The translations under genes and the position numbers were made by a program. Source: Dermatobacter hominis (GTDB taxonomy: Bacteria > Actinomycetota > Acidimicrobiia > Acidimicrobiales > Microtrichaceae). From it: a stretch of DNA of 64,000 bases. The notes under the pieces were generated by a model that was not told where the DNA came from, ran no database searches, and saw only the letters and a list, made by a program, of their open reading frames with translations. The first letter of the stretch is position 1. Each line of letters starts with the position of its first letter. Below, piece by piece: positions 25,841 through 36,000 of the stretch. The stretch spans positions 4,278,001-4,342,000 of the forward strand of contig NZ_CP085840.1 in NCBI RefSeq assembly GCF_020715685.1, in the 5' to 3' direction.

Positions 25841-27187
25841 GAGCGCGCCCTGCTGGGTGTAGGTCGGGAAGATCGAGCCCAGGTTCGAGGCGCCGCAGCG
25901 CACCTGGAGGACCTCCGACAGCACCCGTCGGTAGTCGGTCATGACGGTGAGGTCGCCCTCCGGCCCGTCGGCGATCGTCGTCGGGAAGCCGCCGTAGACG
26001 CCGCCCTTGATCTTCCCGCCGAGGGCGAACATGACGTTGCCCCGCCCGTGGTCGGTGCCGCCGGAGCCGTTCTCGCCGATCGTGCGGCCGAACTCCGACA
26101 GGGTCACGAGCGTGACCTCGTCCATCGCGGTGCCGAGGTCGCGGTAGAAGGCCTGGAAGGCCTGCGACACGAGCCCGGTGCGCTGGCGCATGTACGACGC
26201 CGGGTCCTCCGGCATGCCCATGTCGCTGTGGGTGTCCCAGCCGCCGAAGTCGATCGCCACGGCGCGCAGCCCGACGTTGCCGCGGATGAGGCGGGCGACC
26301 TCGCGCAGGTTACGCGACAGGTCGTCGGTGCCGTACACCGCGCCGTTCTGGGGCCCGGGGTCGGCGGGCAACGTGGTCAGCAGGTTGATGACGTCGAGCG
26401 TGTCCGCGCCCGTCTCGTCGAGGAGCTGCGGACCGTGCTTGTACAGGTTGTTCAGCGCGGTCCGGGCCTGCGTGTTGTTCGGGAAGCCGGTCACGCCGAA
26501 CCCGCCGATCGAGGTCATCGACACCGCGGTGGCGGGGCCCTGCAGCGACGTCTGCAGGGTCGAGCCGCGGCCCACGGCGCTGAGGCGGTCGAGCCCCGAC
26601 TGGCCCGACAGGTACCGGTTCACGAACCCGCTGGTGATGCCGAGCGAGCGGCTGCCGCGCTCCCAGTACTGCTCGGCCTCGAAGTGGCTGCGCGTCGAGG
26701 ACTCCGAGGCCGGCATGCCGGCCGCGTGGACCACCGCGAGCTTCCCGTCGGCCCAGGCGCCGGTGTGCAGGTGGGTCATCGAGGGGTTGAGCGCGAACGT
26801 GCCCGACAGCGCGAACGGTCCGACGTTGCCGCCGGCGGCCAGCGGGAGGCCGGCCTTCCCGGCGGGGTCGGTGAACTCCGACGGCTCCTTGATGCGGATC
26901 GTCGGCCGGAGCGTCTTGTACGTGGGCATCTGGTACGGCGCCACGACGTTGAGGCCGTCCCACCCGCCACGCATGAACACGACGACCAGCACGTCGCCGG
27001 TCGACGGGTTCTCCGGCGTGGCGAAGGCCATGCGGGAGCCGAGGCTCGAGTAGCCGAGCACCGCGGCGCCGGTGCCGACGAGGCCCATGAAGCCCCGCCG
27101 GCTGAGCCCGCGGCGGTCGTGGTCCTCGCAGTCGCAGCCGACGTCGTCGTGGTCGACGGCGTGGTGGGTGGGGAGCAGGGCGGTCAT
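25823..27187 (-). CDS. DUF1501 family protein (Tat-exported, sulfatase-like fold)
   Basis: A 454-residue protein with a twin-arginine signal, SRRGFMG at 29-35, after a His/Asp/Cys-rich N-terminus (HHAVDHDDVGCDCEDHD). VLVVVFMRGGWDGLNVVAPY, FEAEQYWERGS, AVAIDFGGWDTHSDM, VTLSEFGRTIGENGSGGTDHGRGNVMFALGG are the DUF1501 landmarks and recall the alkaline phosphatase superfamily. DUF1501 genes nearly always neighbour DUF1800 genes, as here (13 bp downstream of it). The activity is not established. The ATG has GGAGG upstream. Its 3' end is tandemly duplicated. Confidence 0.92.
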   Translation of the reverse strand: MTALLPTHHAVDHDDVGCDCEDHDRRGLSRRGFMGLVGTGAAVLGYSSLGSRMAFATPENPSTGDVLVVVFMRGGWDGLNVVAPYQMPTYKTLRPTIRIKEPSEFTDPAGKAGLPLAAGGNVGPFALSGTFALNPSMTHLHTGAWADGKLAVVHAAGMPASESSTRSHFEAEQYWERGSRSLGITSGFVNRYLSGQSGLDRLSAVGRGSTLQTSLQGPATAVSMTSIGGFGVTGFPNNTQARTALNNLYKHGPQLLDETGADTLDVINLLTTLPADPGPQNGAVYGTDDLSRNLREVARLIRGNVGLRAVAIDFGGWDTHSDMGMPEDPASYMRQRTGLVSQAFQAFYRDLGTAMDEVTLVTLSEFGRTIGENGSGGTDHGRGNVMFALGGKIKGGVYGGFPTTIADGPEGDLTVMTDYRRVLSEVLQVRCGASNLGSIFPTYTQQGALGLAVA

Positions 27188-27200
27188 CTCGATCCTCCGG

Positions 27201-28964
27201 TCAGCGGCGCTGGAAGCTGGGGTGGGCGCACAGCAGGCCGAAGGTGGCCTGCAGGGTGTTCGCGTTGGACGTGAGGGTGCTGGCCGCCGCGGTCTGGTTG
27301 ACCCCGAGGGCGGTGAGGATCGAAGCGGCGTCGGCCGGGCTCAGCGGGAACTGGAACACCTGGTCGGCCAGCGCGACGACGAGGTCCCGGGTCGTCGCGG
27401 GCAGCGGCGAGGGGAGCAGTGCGTTGAGGTCGACGACCACCTTCTCGGCCGCCCCGCTGTCGGTGAGGCGGTTGCGGGCGAGCCGCCCGCCCATCTCCCA
27501 GCGCTTGAGGAGGCCCTCCGAGGAGATCCACTCGGGAGCGGTCTCCGGGTAGCCGTCGGGCGTGGTGCGCTCGTTGAGGGGCTGGCCGAGCGCGCTCTGC
27601 ACGTCGCGGAGGCGGGTCGAGGCGTGGCCGTCGGGCAGCGGGTTCACCGTCGCCCTCATCGCCCGGAGCGAGGAGTGGAGCCACTCGTTGGGTCGCTTGA
27701 CCTTCTGGCCGCCCGACGCCCGGAACTCGGCCGACAGGAACAGGCCCCGGAGGACGGGGCGGATCGCGGTGTCGTTGGCCCGGTAGATGTCGACGAGCCG
27801 GTCGACGAGGCCCATCGGCGGGTCGTCGGACACGAAGCGGCGGCAGAGCTTGTAGCAGATGTATCGGGCCGTGGCGGGGTGGCGGGCGAGGAAGGCGAGG
27901 AGCGAGTCGCCGTCGGCCTCGCCCATCGAGCCGTTGGCCCGAGCGGGGCGCGTCCACTGGCCGCCGAGGATCGAGACGGCGTCCCTCGAGTGGTAGCCCT
28001 GGTTGAACGCGTAGCCGTGCTTGTTGGCGTCGTTGTTGAACCTGATCGTCCGGCCCGACATGACCTTGGCGACGCCGCGCATGTCGGCCTCGGTGTAGAC
28101 CTGCTCGCCCTTGATGATCCCGAGCGTGTGGAGCTCGAGGATCTCCCGGCCCCAGTTCTCGTTGACGCCGGCGGTCGAGAAGGCGTTCGACGTGTAGTTG
28201 TCGAGGTAGACGAGCATCGCCGGGCTCTTGCCGGAGGCGAGCATCATGTCGACGAACCGGCCGAGGGCGTGGGGCCGGATCACATCGCCGTCGTCGCGGG
28301 TCTTGAGGTGCGTGAGGTACTTCGCCGACCGCCAGATCGTGAAGTGGTTCGACCAGAAGTCGCACATCACCTCGTAGAGCTGGTTCTGGTCGAACACCGC
28401 CCGGAGGAGCATGGCGTGGTCGAGCTGGCGGAACAGCACGCCCTCGTCGGTGGTGCGCTGGACCTCGTTCTGCGCGTTCGTCTGGCCGAGCGTGGTGTAG
28501 CCCGCGAGCATCGCCTCGGCGTTGGGGAGGCCCGCTCCGAGCTGCTCGTCGAGCCACGCCTCGGCGCCGATCGCCAGGATGCGGTCGACGACCTCCTTCG
28601 TGGCCCCGAACGTCGCCCGCGAGGCCAGCGTCCTGGCCTGGTCGAGCGGCCACGGGACCGGGGCCGGGACGGTGGGCGCGGGGGCGGCCGGCTCGTTGGC
28701 CTGCGGGACGCAGGCCGCCGCGACGAGGGCGACGCCGCCCGCGCCGACCGCACCCAGCACGGACCGTCGGGACCGACCCGACGGGGCGTGCCCCGGTGCG
28801 CTCGGGCGGTCGGCGCCGCTGCGGGTCGGCCGGGGTGCTGCGTCCGGCTCGCCCGGGCCCGGCCCGTCTCCTGCGTGGTGCTGCTGCGCGTCGTCCTCGT
28901 CGGCCTCGGAGCTCGACGGTGCTGCCGTCCGCTCCGCTGTCGCTGTCCCGCCGGTGCCATCCAT
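27201..28964 (-). CDS. DUF1800 family protein (Tat lipoprotein)
   Basis: A 587-residue partner of the DUF1501 protein. After a long Asp/Pro/Gly-rich N-terminus comes a Tat-type signal (SRRSVLG, 65-71) ending in a lipobox-like VAAAC with cysteine 85, so it is probably a lipoprotein exported folded. The domain begins RTLASRATFGATKEVVDRIL and includes CDFWSNHFTIW, NWGREILELHTLGI, VYTEADMRGVAKVMSG, and ARYICYKLCRRFVSDDPP, all typical of DUF1800. The function is not established; both partners presumably work outside the membrane. The upstream region has two inverted repeats and a possible alternative-sigma promoter. Confidence 0.9.
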   Translation of the reverse strand: MDGTGGTATAERTAAPSSSEADEDDAQQHHAGDGPGPGEPDAAPRPTRSGADRPSAPGHAPSGRSRRSVLGAVGAGGVALVAAACVPQANEPAAPAPTVPAPVPWPLDQARTLASRATFGATKEVVDRILAIGAEAWLDEQLGAGLPNAEAMLAGYTTLGQTNAQNEVQRTTDEGVLFRQLDHAMLLRAVFDQNQLYEVMCDFWSNHFTIWRSAKYLTHLKTRDDGDVIRPHALGRFVDMMLASGKSPAMLVYLDNYTSNAFSTAGVNENWGREILELHTLGIIKGEQVYTEADMRGVAKVMSGRTIRFNNDANKHGYAFNQGYHSRDAVSILGGQWTRPARANGSMGEADGDSLLAFLARHPATARYICYKLCRRFVSDDPPMGLVDRLVDIYRANDTAIRPVLRGLFLSAEFRASGGQKVKRPNEWLHSSLRAMRATVNPLPDGHASTRLRDVQSALGQPLNERTTPDGYPETAPEWISSEGLLKRWEMGGRLARNRLTDSGAAEKVVVDLNALLPSPLPATTRDLVVALADQVFQFPLSPADAASILTALGVNQTAAASTLTSNANTLQATFGLLCAHPSFQRR

Positions 28965-29233
28965 GTCCGGGCACTTCGGTCAGACGGCTCAAGCGACTTG
29001 AGGCGTTCGGCCCACTGTGGGCCGAACGGACTACGCGCCGCTCGGAGGCCGGGCGCTCAATGGCTGCGGGGCGCGTCGAGAGTCGTCCTCAGGCGCGGAG
29101 CCCGTGTCCGTCCGGCTGCTGTCGAACCCGGCTGCTCCCGATCCGGCTGATCGAACCCGAACGGTGATCCCCGACGCGCCGCCGCGGGACCGTCGTCGGT
29201 CGACCGCGGCGGGGCGTTCGGAGAGGAGCGGGG
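28965..29233. promoter_or_regulatory. Intergenic region ahead of DUF1800 with inverted repeats
   Basis: On the minus strand the order is: ftsH terminator hairpin; then CGTTCGGCCCA-ctg-TGGGCCGAACG (29004-29028, perfect 11-bp arms); then CTCAAG-cga-CTTGAG (28988-29002). A TCAAGTC-N15-CCGAAG arrangement (28974-29001) matches one upstream of the pilin gene and may be an alternative-sigma promoter. I see no gene here. Confidence 0.45.
29179..29212 (-). terminator. Hairpin downstream of ftsH
   Basis: CCGCCGCGG pairs with CCGCGGCGG (9 bp, 16-nt loop), 22 bp past the ftsH stop codon. Confidence 0.5.
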
Positions 29234-31246
29234 TCAGGCGCCGGCGTCGCCGGTGAACGGCTGCGTGGGCAGCACGTTCGGCCGCGGCGTGGGCGCCAGG
29301 TGCGGCGGGACCGGCGGGGGCACCGGGGCCGGCGTGCCGCCCACGGGCGGGGTCGGCTGGGCCGGCGGCGGCGTGGGGGCGGGGAGGTCCGGCTCGGTGC
29401 CGTTGGCGACCCGGATGAGGCGGTTGACCTCGCTGCCCGAGATCGTCTCCTGCTCGAGGAGGACCTTGGTGATGAGGTCGAGCGCCTTGCGGTTGCGGGT
29501 CAGCAGGTCGCGGCAGCGGTCCTCGCCCTGGCGGAGCAGGCGCTCCACCTCGGCGTCGATCGCCCGGGCCGTGTCCTCGGAGTACTCGCGCTGGTGGCCG
29601 AAGTCGTCGCCCAGGAACACGGGGCCGGAGGTGCCCCAGGCCCGGGGGCCGATCTCGTCGCTCATGCCGAACTCGGTGACCATCTTCCGGGCCCGCTCGG
29701 TCGAGACCTGCAGGTCGTTGGCGGCGCCGGTCGAGCGGTGGTCGAACACCAGCTCCTCGGCGACGCGCCCGCCCATCGCCACGATGATCGACTCCTCGAG
29801 GAACTCCTGGCTGTAGGAGTGCTTCTCCTCCTCGGGGAGCTGCTGGGTGACGCCGAGCGCCATGCCGCGGGGCAGGATCGTGACCTTGTGGACCGGGTCC
29901 GCGTGGGGGAGGAGCGCCGCGCACAGGGCGTGGCCCGCCTCGTGGTAGGCGGTCATCTCCTTCTCCTGGTCCGACAGCACCATGGACTCACGCCGCTGAC
30001 CCATCAGGACGCGGTCGCGGGCGTCCTCGAAGTCGTGCATCTCCACGACCTTGGAGCCCCGGCGGACGGCGGTCAGGGCCGACTCGTTGACGAGGTTGGC
30101 CAGATCGGCGCCCGACATGCCCGGCGTGCCGCGGGCGACGAGGTCGAGGTCGACGTCGGGGGCCAGCTTCTTGTGCCGGACGTGCACGGCGAGGATCGCC
30201 TTGCGGTCGTCCAGCTCGGGGAGCGGGACCACGACCTGGCGGTCGAAGCGGCCCGGGCGCAGGAGCGCCGGGTCGAGGATGTCGGGCCGGTTGGTGGCGG
30301 CGATCATGACCACGCCGTCGGTGCCCTCGAAGCCGTCCATCTCCGACAGCATCTGGTTGAGCGTCTGCTCCCGCTCGTCGTGGCCGCCACCCAGGCCGGC
30401 GCCCCGCTTGCGGCCCACGGAGTCGATCTCGTCGATGAAGATGATGGCCCGGCCGTGCTTCCGAGCGGACTCGAACAGGTCGCGGACGCGGCTGGCGCCG
30501 ACGCCGACGAACATCTCCATGAAGTCCGAGCCGGAGACCGACAGGAACGGCACGCCCGCCTCACCGGCGACGGCTCGGGCGATGAGGGTCTTGCCGGTCC
30601 CGGGGGGACCGACGAGCAGGACGCCCTTCGGGATCTTGGCGCCGATCTCGAGGAACCGCTCGGGCTCCTTCAGGAAGTCGACGACCTCCCGGATCTCGGT
30701 CTTCACGCCGTCGTAGCCGGCGACGTCGGTGAACAGCGTGGCGGGGCGCTCGGTCGTGTACGTCTTGGCCCGCGACCGGCCGATCGACATGATCCCGCTC
30801 ATCTGGCCCTGGGCCCGGCGGTTCATCCAGATGAAGAACCCGACGATGAGCCCCAGCGGCAGCAGCAGCGGCAGCATTTGGACGAACAGGTTCGGCGTCG
30901 GCGTGGAGAAGTCGACCTCGACGCCCTGTTCGTCCATCTCCTGGAGCAGCTCGGGGGTCGGCTGCTCCTGGGCCGGCGCCGTCGTCACGAAGTCCTCGCC
31001 GGACTTGGTCGTGCCCGTGATCGACTGGTCGACGTTGTTCCAGGTGACGGTCTTGATCTTGCCGTCCTGCACCTGCGAGGTGAACTCGGAGAAGGCGATC
31101 TGCTGCTGCTGGGCCGAGTTGAGCGACAGGGCGCTGATCACGGTCAGGCCGACGATGGCCACGAGCACCCAGAGGAGCCAGGAGGGGAGTCCGTTGGCTC
31201 GGGCCTTGCCGGGCTGCTGCTGGTTGTCGTTCTGCTCGGGAGGCAT
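29234..31246 (-). CDS. ftsH: ATP-dependent zinc metalloprotease FtsH
   Basis: Membrane AAA+ protease that degrades misfolded membrane proteins and short-lived regulators. Two membrane segments (about 22-42 and 123-141) enclose an extracytoplasmic domain. The Walker A motif GPPGTGKT is at 213-220, Walker B IIFIDEID at 268-275, the second region of homology [18 protein letters not shown] at 319-336, and the zinc motif HEAGH at 435-439. The last 55 residues are a Pro-rich tail. 670 residues, usual for the family. TAGGCT (31253-31258) ends exactly 6 nt before the ATG, so the mRNA is likely leaderless. It stands alone, divergent from DUF3499. Confidence 0.97.
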   Translation of the reverse strand: MPPEQNDNQQQPGKARANGLPSWLLWVLVAIVGLTVISALSLNSAQQQQIAFSEFTSQVQDGKIKTVTWNNVDQSITGTTKSGEDFVTTAPAQEQPTPELLQEMDEQGVEVDFSTPTPNLFVQMLPLLLPLGLIVGFFIWMNRRAQGQMSGIMSIGRSRAKTYTTERPATLFTDVAGYDGVKTEIREVVDFLKEPERFLEIGAKIPKGVLLVGPPGTGKTLIARAVAGEAGVPFLSVSGSDFMEMFVGVGASRVRDLFESARKHGRAIIFIDEIDSVGRKRGAGLGGGHDEREQTLNQMLSEMDGFEGTDGVVMIAATNRPDILDPALLRPGRFDRQVVVPLPELDDRKAILAVHVRHKKLAPDVDLDLVARGTPGMSGADLANLVNESALTAVRRGSKVVEMHDFEDARDRVLMGQRRESMVLSDQEKEMTAYHEAGHALCAALLPHADPVHKVTILPRGMALGVTQQLPEEEKHSYSQEFLEESIIVAMGGRVAEELVFDHRSTGAANDLQVSTERARKMVTEFGMSDEIGPRAWGTSGPVFLGDDFGHQREYSEDTARAIDAEVERLLRQGEDRCRDLLTRNRKALDLITKVLLEQETISGSEVNRLIRVANGTEPDLPAPTPPPAQPTPPVGGTPAPVPPPVPPHLAPTPRPNVLPTQPFTGDAGA

Positions 31247-31252
31247 CGCCCC

Positions 31253-31258
31253 AGCCTA
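31253..31258 (-). promoter_or_regulatory. -10 box of a leaderless ftsH promoter
   Basis: TAGGCT, then GGGGCG, then the ftsH ATG on the minus strand. No Shine-Dalgarno could fit between the predicted start point and the codon. Confidence 0.6.
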
Positions 31259-31383
31259 GGAGGCATCGCCGGGGATCGACATGGCACAGCCTGAGAACCG
31301 CCGGAGGGTCCGATGCCGCCCCCGGGGACCGGCGGGGCCGAGGATCCCCGGATCGGCCCGCGGCCGACGGTACGGTGCCCGGC

Positions 31384-31623
31384 GTGAGCAGGAGCTGCGC
31401 CCGACCCGGATGCGGCCGCCCCGCGGTCGCCACCCTGTCCTACGCGTACGCGGACGGGGTCGTGTGGCTCGAGGACCTCGCGGCCGAGGACCACCCGATG
31501 GTCCACGACCTGTGCGCCCAGCACGCCGACGGCGTGCGCGTCCCGAACGGCTGGGAGCTCCGCGACGAGCGCCGTGGTGCCGCGCTGCCCCAGCACGGGC
31601 AGCTCGACCTGATCGGGGCCTGA
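31384..31623 (+). CDS. DUF3499 family protein
   Basis: A 79-residue actinobacterial protein of unknown function. CARPGCGRPAVATLSYAYADGVVWLEDL, then HDLCAQHADGVRVPNGWELRD, gives the family pattern with four or five Cys/His residues that could hold zinc (C5, C10, C41, H44 region). The GTG at 31384 is preferred to 31375: TACGGT (31371-31376) is a -10 box with a 7-nt gap to it, implying a leaderless mRNA. The gene lies next to ftsH and a CPBP protease gene. Confidence 0.85.
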   Translation: MSRSCARPGCGRPAVATLSYAYADGVVWLEDLAAEDHPMVHDLCAQHADGVRVPNGWELRDERRGAALPQHGQLDLIGA

Positions 31624-31690
31624 TCGCCCGAGCGGGCACGGCGGGCCGGGCGTCCCGGCCGGCGCCGCGTCCTGTGCGATCCTGTCGGCC

Positions 31691-32425
31691 GTGAGCGACG
31701 CCCCCGGTACGTCCCGCAGCTGGATGCGGCCGGCCGAGCAGCGCTGGGGCCTCGGTGAGGTGGCGCTCGGCTTCCTGCTCGCCCAGGCCCTGGCGGTGGT
31801 GGCCACGTCGATCGCGATGGGCGTGGCGGGGTGGACCGAGAGCTCCGACATCCCGCTGTGGGCCGCCGCCGTCCTGCAGATCCCGTTGTGGGGCGGCTAC
31901 CTGACGGCGGTCCAGCTCGCCGGGGTCAAGGGCGACGGCGTCGTCCGGGACTTCGGCCTCGACGTCCGCTGGCGCGACGTCGCACCGGGCCTCGCCATCG
32001 GCGTGGCGGTGCAGATCCTCGTCCTGCCGCTGCTCTACCTGCCGATCCTGCAGCTCACGGGCTACACCGACGACGACCTGTCGGCGCCGGCCCGGGCCCT
32101 GTCGGACAAGGCCAGCGGTCCGGTGGGCTGGATCCTGCTGTCGCTGATCGTCGTCGTCGGCGCCCCGATCGTCGAGGAGCTGTTCTTCCGCGGCCTGTTC
32201 CTGCGCTCGCTGCAGAAGCGGGGCCTGCCCGACTGGGCGTCGATCGTCCTGTGCGCCGCCGTCTTCGGCGCCGTGCACTTCCAGCCCCTGCAGTTCCCGG
32301 GGCTGTTCGTGATCGGGCTGGTCCTGTCCTTCATGGCCGTCCGGACCGGCCGGCTCGGGCTCCCGATCATGACCCACGTCGGGTTCAACGCGACCAGCGT
32401 GGTGCTGCTCTACGTGAACAGCTGA
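31691..32425 (+). CDS. CPBP family intramembrane metalloprotease
   Basis: A 244-residue membrane protein with about six to seven hydrophobic segments. APIVEELFFRGLFLRSL (about 160-176) holds the EExxxR motif of the CAAX-protease/bacteriocin-processing family, and AVFGAVHFQPLQF and MTHVGFNATSVVLL supply the later histidine motifs. It probably cleaves a membrane substrate or prenylated peptide, but the target is unknown. GATCCT is a weak -10 with a 7-nt gap to the GTG. Confidence 0.88.
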   Translation: MSDAPGTSRSWMRPAEQRWGLGEVALGFLLAQALAVVATSIAMGVAGWTESSDIPLWAAAVLQIPLWGGYLTAVQLAGVKGDGVVRDFGLDVRWRDVAPGLAIGVAVQILVLPLLYLPILQLTGYTDDDLSAPARALSDKASGPVGWILLSLIVVVGAPIVEELFFRGLFLRSLQKRGLPDWASIVLCAAVFGAVHFQPLQFPGLFVIGLVLSFMAVRTGRLGLPIMTHVGFNATSVVLLYVNS

Positions 32426-32644
32426 GCGCCGCCGCCGGCCCGTCCGGCCGACGGCAGGGCGCCACACCTCGACCGCCGGCCGTCGGGGGGTGGGTCCGGT
32501 GGCCCCTTCTCATGGGCCGATCGGCTCATTCGGTCCCCGAGCGCTCACGAAGTCGGCGGTTCCTGCCGACGGAGAGTGGTCGCTCGGAGCAGGTCGTCCG
32601 GCGGCGGGTCCGGCACCGCCCGGGCCGCGAGCTGGGAGGAAGCC

Positions 32645-32842
32645 ATGTCGAGCTGCCAGGTGTGCAGGAACGAGCTCGTCGAGATCGGGTTGGTCATCGA
32701 CGGTTCTCGGTTGGTGATGAGGTCGTGCTCGACGTGCGACTCGCGCAGCTGGCACCGCGACGGCGAGCACATCGAGCTCGACGGCGTGCTGACCGACCTG
32801 AGCTCGGTGCCCACCCGGTACCGCCGGTCGCTGTCGTCCTGA
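32645..32842 (+). CDS. Small zinc-ribbon-like protein
   Basis: A 65-residue protein starting MSSCQVCRNELVEIG, with a second pair in MRSCSTCDSRSWHRDGE. The two CxxC knuckles about 27 residues apart suggest a zinc ribbon. I recognise no named family. The ATG has GGGAGGAA about 5 nt upstream, one of the clearer ribosome sites in the window. The 219 bp before it hold a GTCGGC/GCCGAC hairpin (32552-32570) but no other gene. A role in nucleic-acid or protein binding is possible. Confidence 0.7.
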   Translation: MSSCQVCRNELVEIGLVIDGSRLVMRSCSTCDSRSWHRDGEHIELDGVLTDLSSVPTRYRRSLSS

Positions 32843-33059
32843 CGCCGGCGCAGCGGCCGTCCCGATCACGATCGCGACGGCCTGCGGCAGCGCCGACGGG
32901 CGGCCCCGGCCGCCGCTGCTGACCCGCACCCCGGCCCCTCCCGCCGCCCCGGCACGGGCGTGCGGACGGGCCGATCACCTGAGCGGCGGGTGCACGTCCT
33001 GTGACGTCGTGCCGTCGTGACCCTCGGCAGGGGTGGCGATCTGCCACGATGAGGCCCGC

Positions 33060-36000
33060 ATGGACCTGAGCCCACCTCCGAGCTCCGACGCGCCGCTGGA
33101 CGGGCCGGGCGACGATCCCGATCGCTCCGACCCCGTCGACGTCGACGTGCCCGTCGGCGGATCGGCGGCCCGCGGGCCCGCCGGGTCCGGGACCGCCGGA
33201 TCGGAGGCGCCCGGGCCGGAGCCGGCCGGCGCCGGGTCGACCGTCGTCGAGCCCGGGTTCGTGCCGGGCGAGGGCACGGCGGACGGGTCCGGGTCGGAGC
33301 ACGGGCTCCTCCTGGCCGGCGGCCCGGACGACGACGAGGAGCGCCGCGACCCGGCGGAGCCGCTCGTCGAGGTGGACGACCCGGAGCACGGCGGCCGCCA
33401 GTGGGCCGACCTGGTGTCGTGGGTCGTGGTGGGCCTCACCTGCCTGTTCATCTTCGCCTCGCTGAGCCCGGCCGGGATCTTCAGCACCAACACGCCGACC
33501 GGCGGCGACATGGGCGCCCACGTCTGGGGCCCCGCCTACCTCCGCGACGACCTCCTGCCGCACCTCCGCCTGACCGGCTGGACGCCCGACTGGTACGCGG
33601 GCTTCCCGGCCTACGTCTTCTACATGGTCATCCCGTCGCTGCTGATCGTGATGATCAACGTCGGGCCGCCCGTCTGGCTCAGCCCGTTCCTGCTCGCCGC
33701 CCTCGCCTTCGTCGGCCGGTTCGTGTACCTGCGGGTGACCCATCCGGTGCTGCGCACGTTCCTCTGGATCGTCATCGGCGTGCTCGCGATCCTCAGCGTC
33801 CCGGTGCCGTACGAGGTGGCGTTCAAGCTCGTCACCGTGTCCGGGCTGGTCACGCTGCCGCTCGCGGCGTTCGCCCTGGCCCGGTCCTTCAAGATGCCGT
33901 TCCCGGGACCGGCGCTCGTCGCCGTCGGCGCCGCGGCCTTCCTCTACGAGACCGGCTACACGATCCTCGGCGGCAACATCACCTCGACGATGGCGGGCGA
34001 GTTCGCGTTCTCGATCTCGCTGACGCTCTGCCTGCTCTACCTGGCGGTGCTCGTCCGGGGCGTCCGCACGGGCCGGGACATGGCGCTCGCCGCCACGCTG
34101 TTCGGGCTCGTCGTCCTGTGCCACATCATCCCGGCGATGTTCGCCGTCGCGGCGACGGTGATCTTCCTCCTGACCCGTCGCGAGGACCGGGTGCCGTGGT
34201 GGGACTCGTTCCCCGTGGCCCGGGGAATCGCCGCCGGGCTGGTGGCGGTGACCCTGCTGACGCTCGTGTTCCGCCAGGGCGCGTTCCCGATCGTGGTGAG
34301 CGTCGTGCTCGTCCTGCTGTTCGTGGGGCTCGACCTGCGGGCCGTGACGTTCTCGACGATCGCGCTCCCGGTCGGCGGCCTGCTCGCGTGCTTCTGGTTC
34401 GTCCCGTTCTTCCTCGACAGCCCGTTCATGAACGACATGGGCTGGGAGAAGTACACGAAGTACGCCGAGTACCTCTGGCCGCAGCAGGCGCAGTTCGACA
34501 TGCCGTACCGCAACGTCGTCTTCGCGCTCGCCGCGCTCGGCCTGCTGCTGTCGATCGTGCACCGCCAGCGCATCGGCTGGTACCTGGCCCTGGTCGTGCT
34601 GGCGATGGCCTGGGCGTTCCGGTACGCCCCGCAGTGGCGGCTGTGGAACGCCCGGATCCTGCCCTTCTACTACCTCGCCATCTACCTGCTGGCGGCCGTC
34701 GCGGTCGCGCTGGTGATCAGGTCGATCGCGCTGGTCGTGGCGGAGCTGTCCCGGCGCCGCGAGGAGCCCGCGCTCGTCGGGGTCATCGGCGTCTCGGTGG
34801 TCGTGGCGCTCCTGGCCGTCCTGTACGGCGGCGCCCTGCGGATCCTCCCCGGCGGCCAGGTCACCACCGACGCCAGCGGGGTCACCGCCTACGAGTGGCT
34901 GGGGCTGCGCTGGACCCAGCAGAACGTCTCGTCCGGGTGGGCCCAGTACAACTACGAGGGCCTCGAGGGGCGCGAGGCGTACCCGGAGTTCCGGTCGATC
35001 GTCGACACCATGGCCGACGTCGGGGAGGAGCACGGCTGCGGCCGCGCCATGTGGGAGTACGAGCCCACGCTGTCGCGGTTCGGCACCCCGATGGCCCTGA
35101 TGCTCCTGCCGTACTTCACCGATGGCTGCATCGGCTCGATGGAGGGCCTGTACTTCGAGGCGTCGTCGACCACGCCGTTCCACTTCCTCAACCAGTCGGA
35201 GCTGTCGTCGCAGCCCTCGCGCGCCCAGCGCGACATGCCGTACTCCGGGCTGGACCTCCAGCTCGGCATCTCGCACCTGCAGATGATGGGGGTCAAGTAC
35301 TACCTGGCCACCTCCGACGCCGCGATCGCCGCGGCTCGGGCCGATGACCGCCTCACCGAGCTGCAGTCGATCACGCCGGCGCCGACGGCGGACGGCCTGC
35401 AGCACCAGTGGGTCGTGTTCGAGGTGGCCGACGCCGACCTCGTGACCTCGCTCAGCTGCAAGCCGGTCGTGCTCGAGGGCACGGACGATCACATCGACGG
35501 CTGGGTCTACGCCAAGGAGCGGGCCGTGCCCGCGCTCGGCCAGGAGGTCGGCGCCAAGCTGCCGGGCCCGGCGGTGAAGTGGTACCAGGACCCGGCGCGC
35601 TGGAACGTGCCGCTGGCGACCTCGGGCCCGTCGGACTGGCCGAGGGTGTCGCCCGACGACGCGAGCCCGCCGTGCGAGGACGTCCCCGAGGTCACCGTCT
35701 CGAACGTCCGGGACGACGGCGACTCGGTGTCGTTCGACGTGTCGGAGACCGGCACGCCGGTGCTCATCAAGACGTCGTTCTTCCCGAACTGGACGGCGGA
35801 GGGCGCCGAGGGCCCGTACCGGGTCAGCCCCAACTTCATGGTCGTCGTGCCGACCGACGAGCACGTCACCGTGAGCTACGGCACGACGAACGTCGACCGG
35901 CTCGGCTGGATCCTCACGATCGTCGGGCTCGTGTTCGTCGCCCTGCTCGCCCTGTGGGACCAGCGGTCCCGGAGCAGCCACGTGATCGAGCGGGTCGGGG

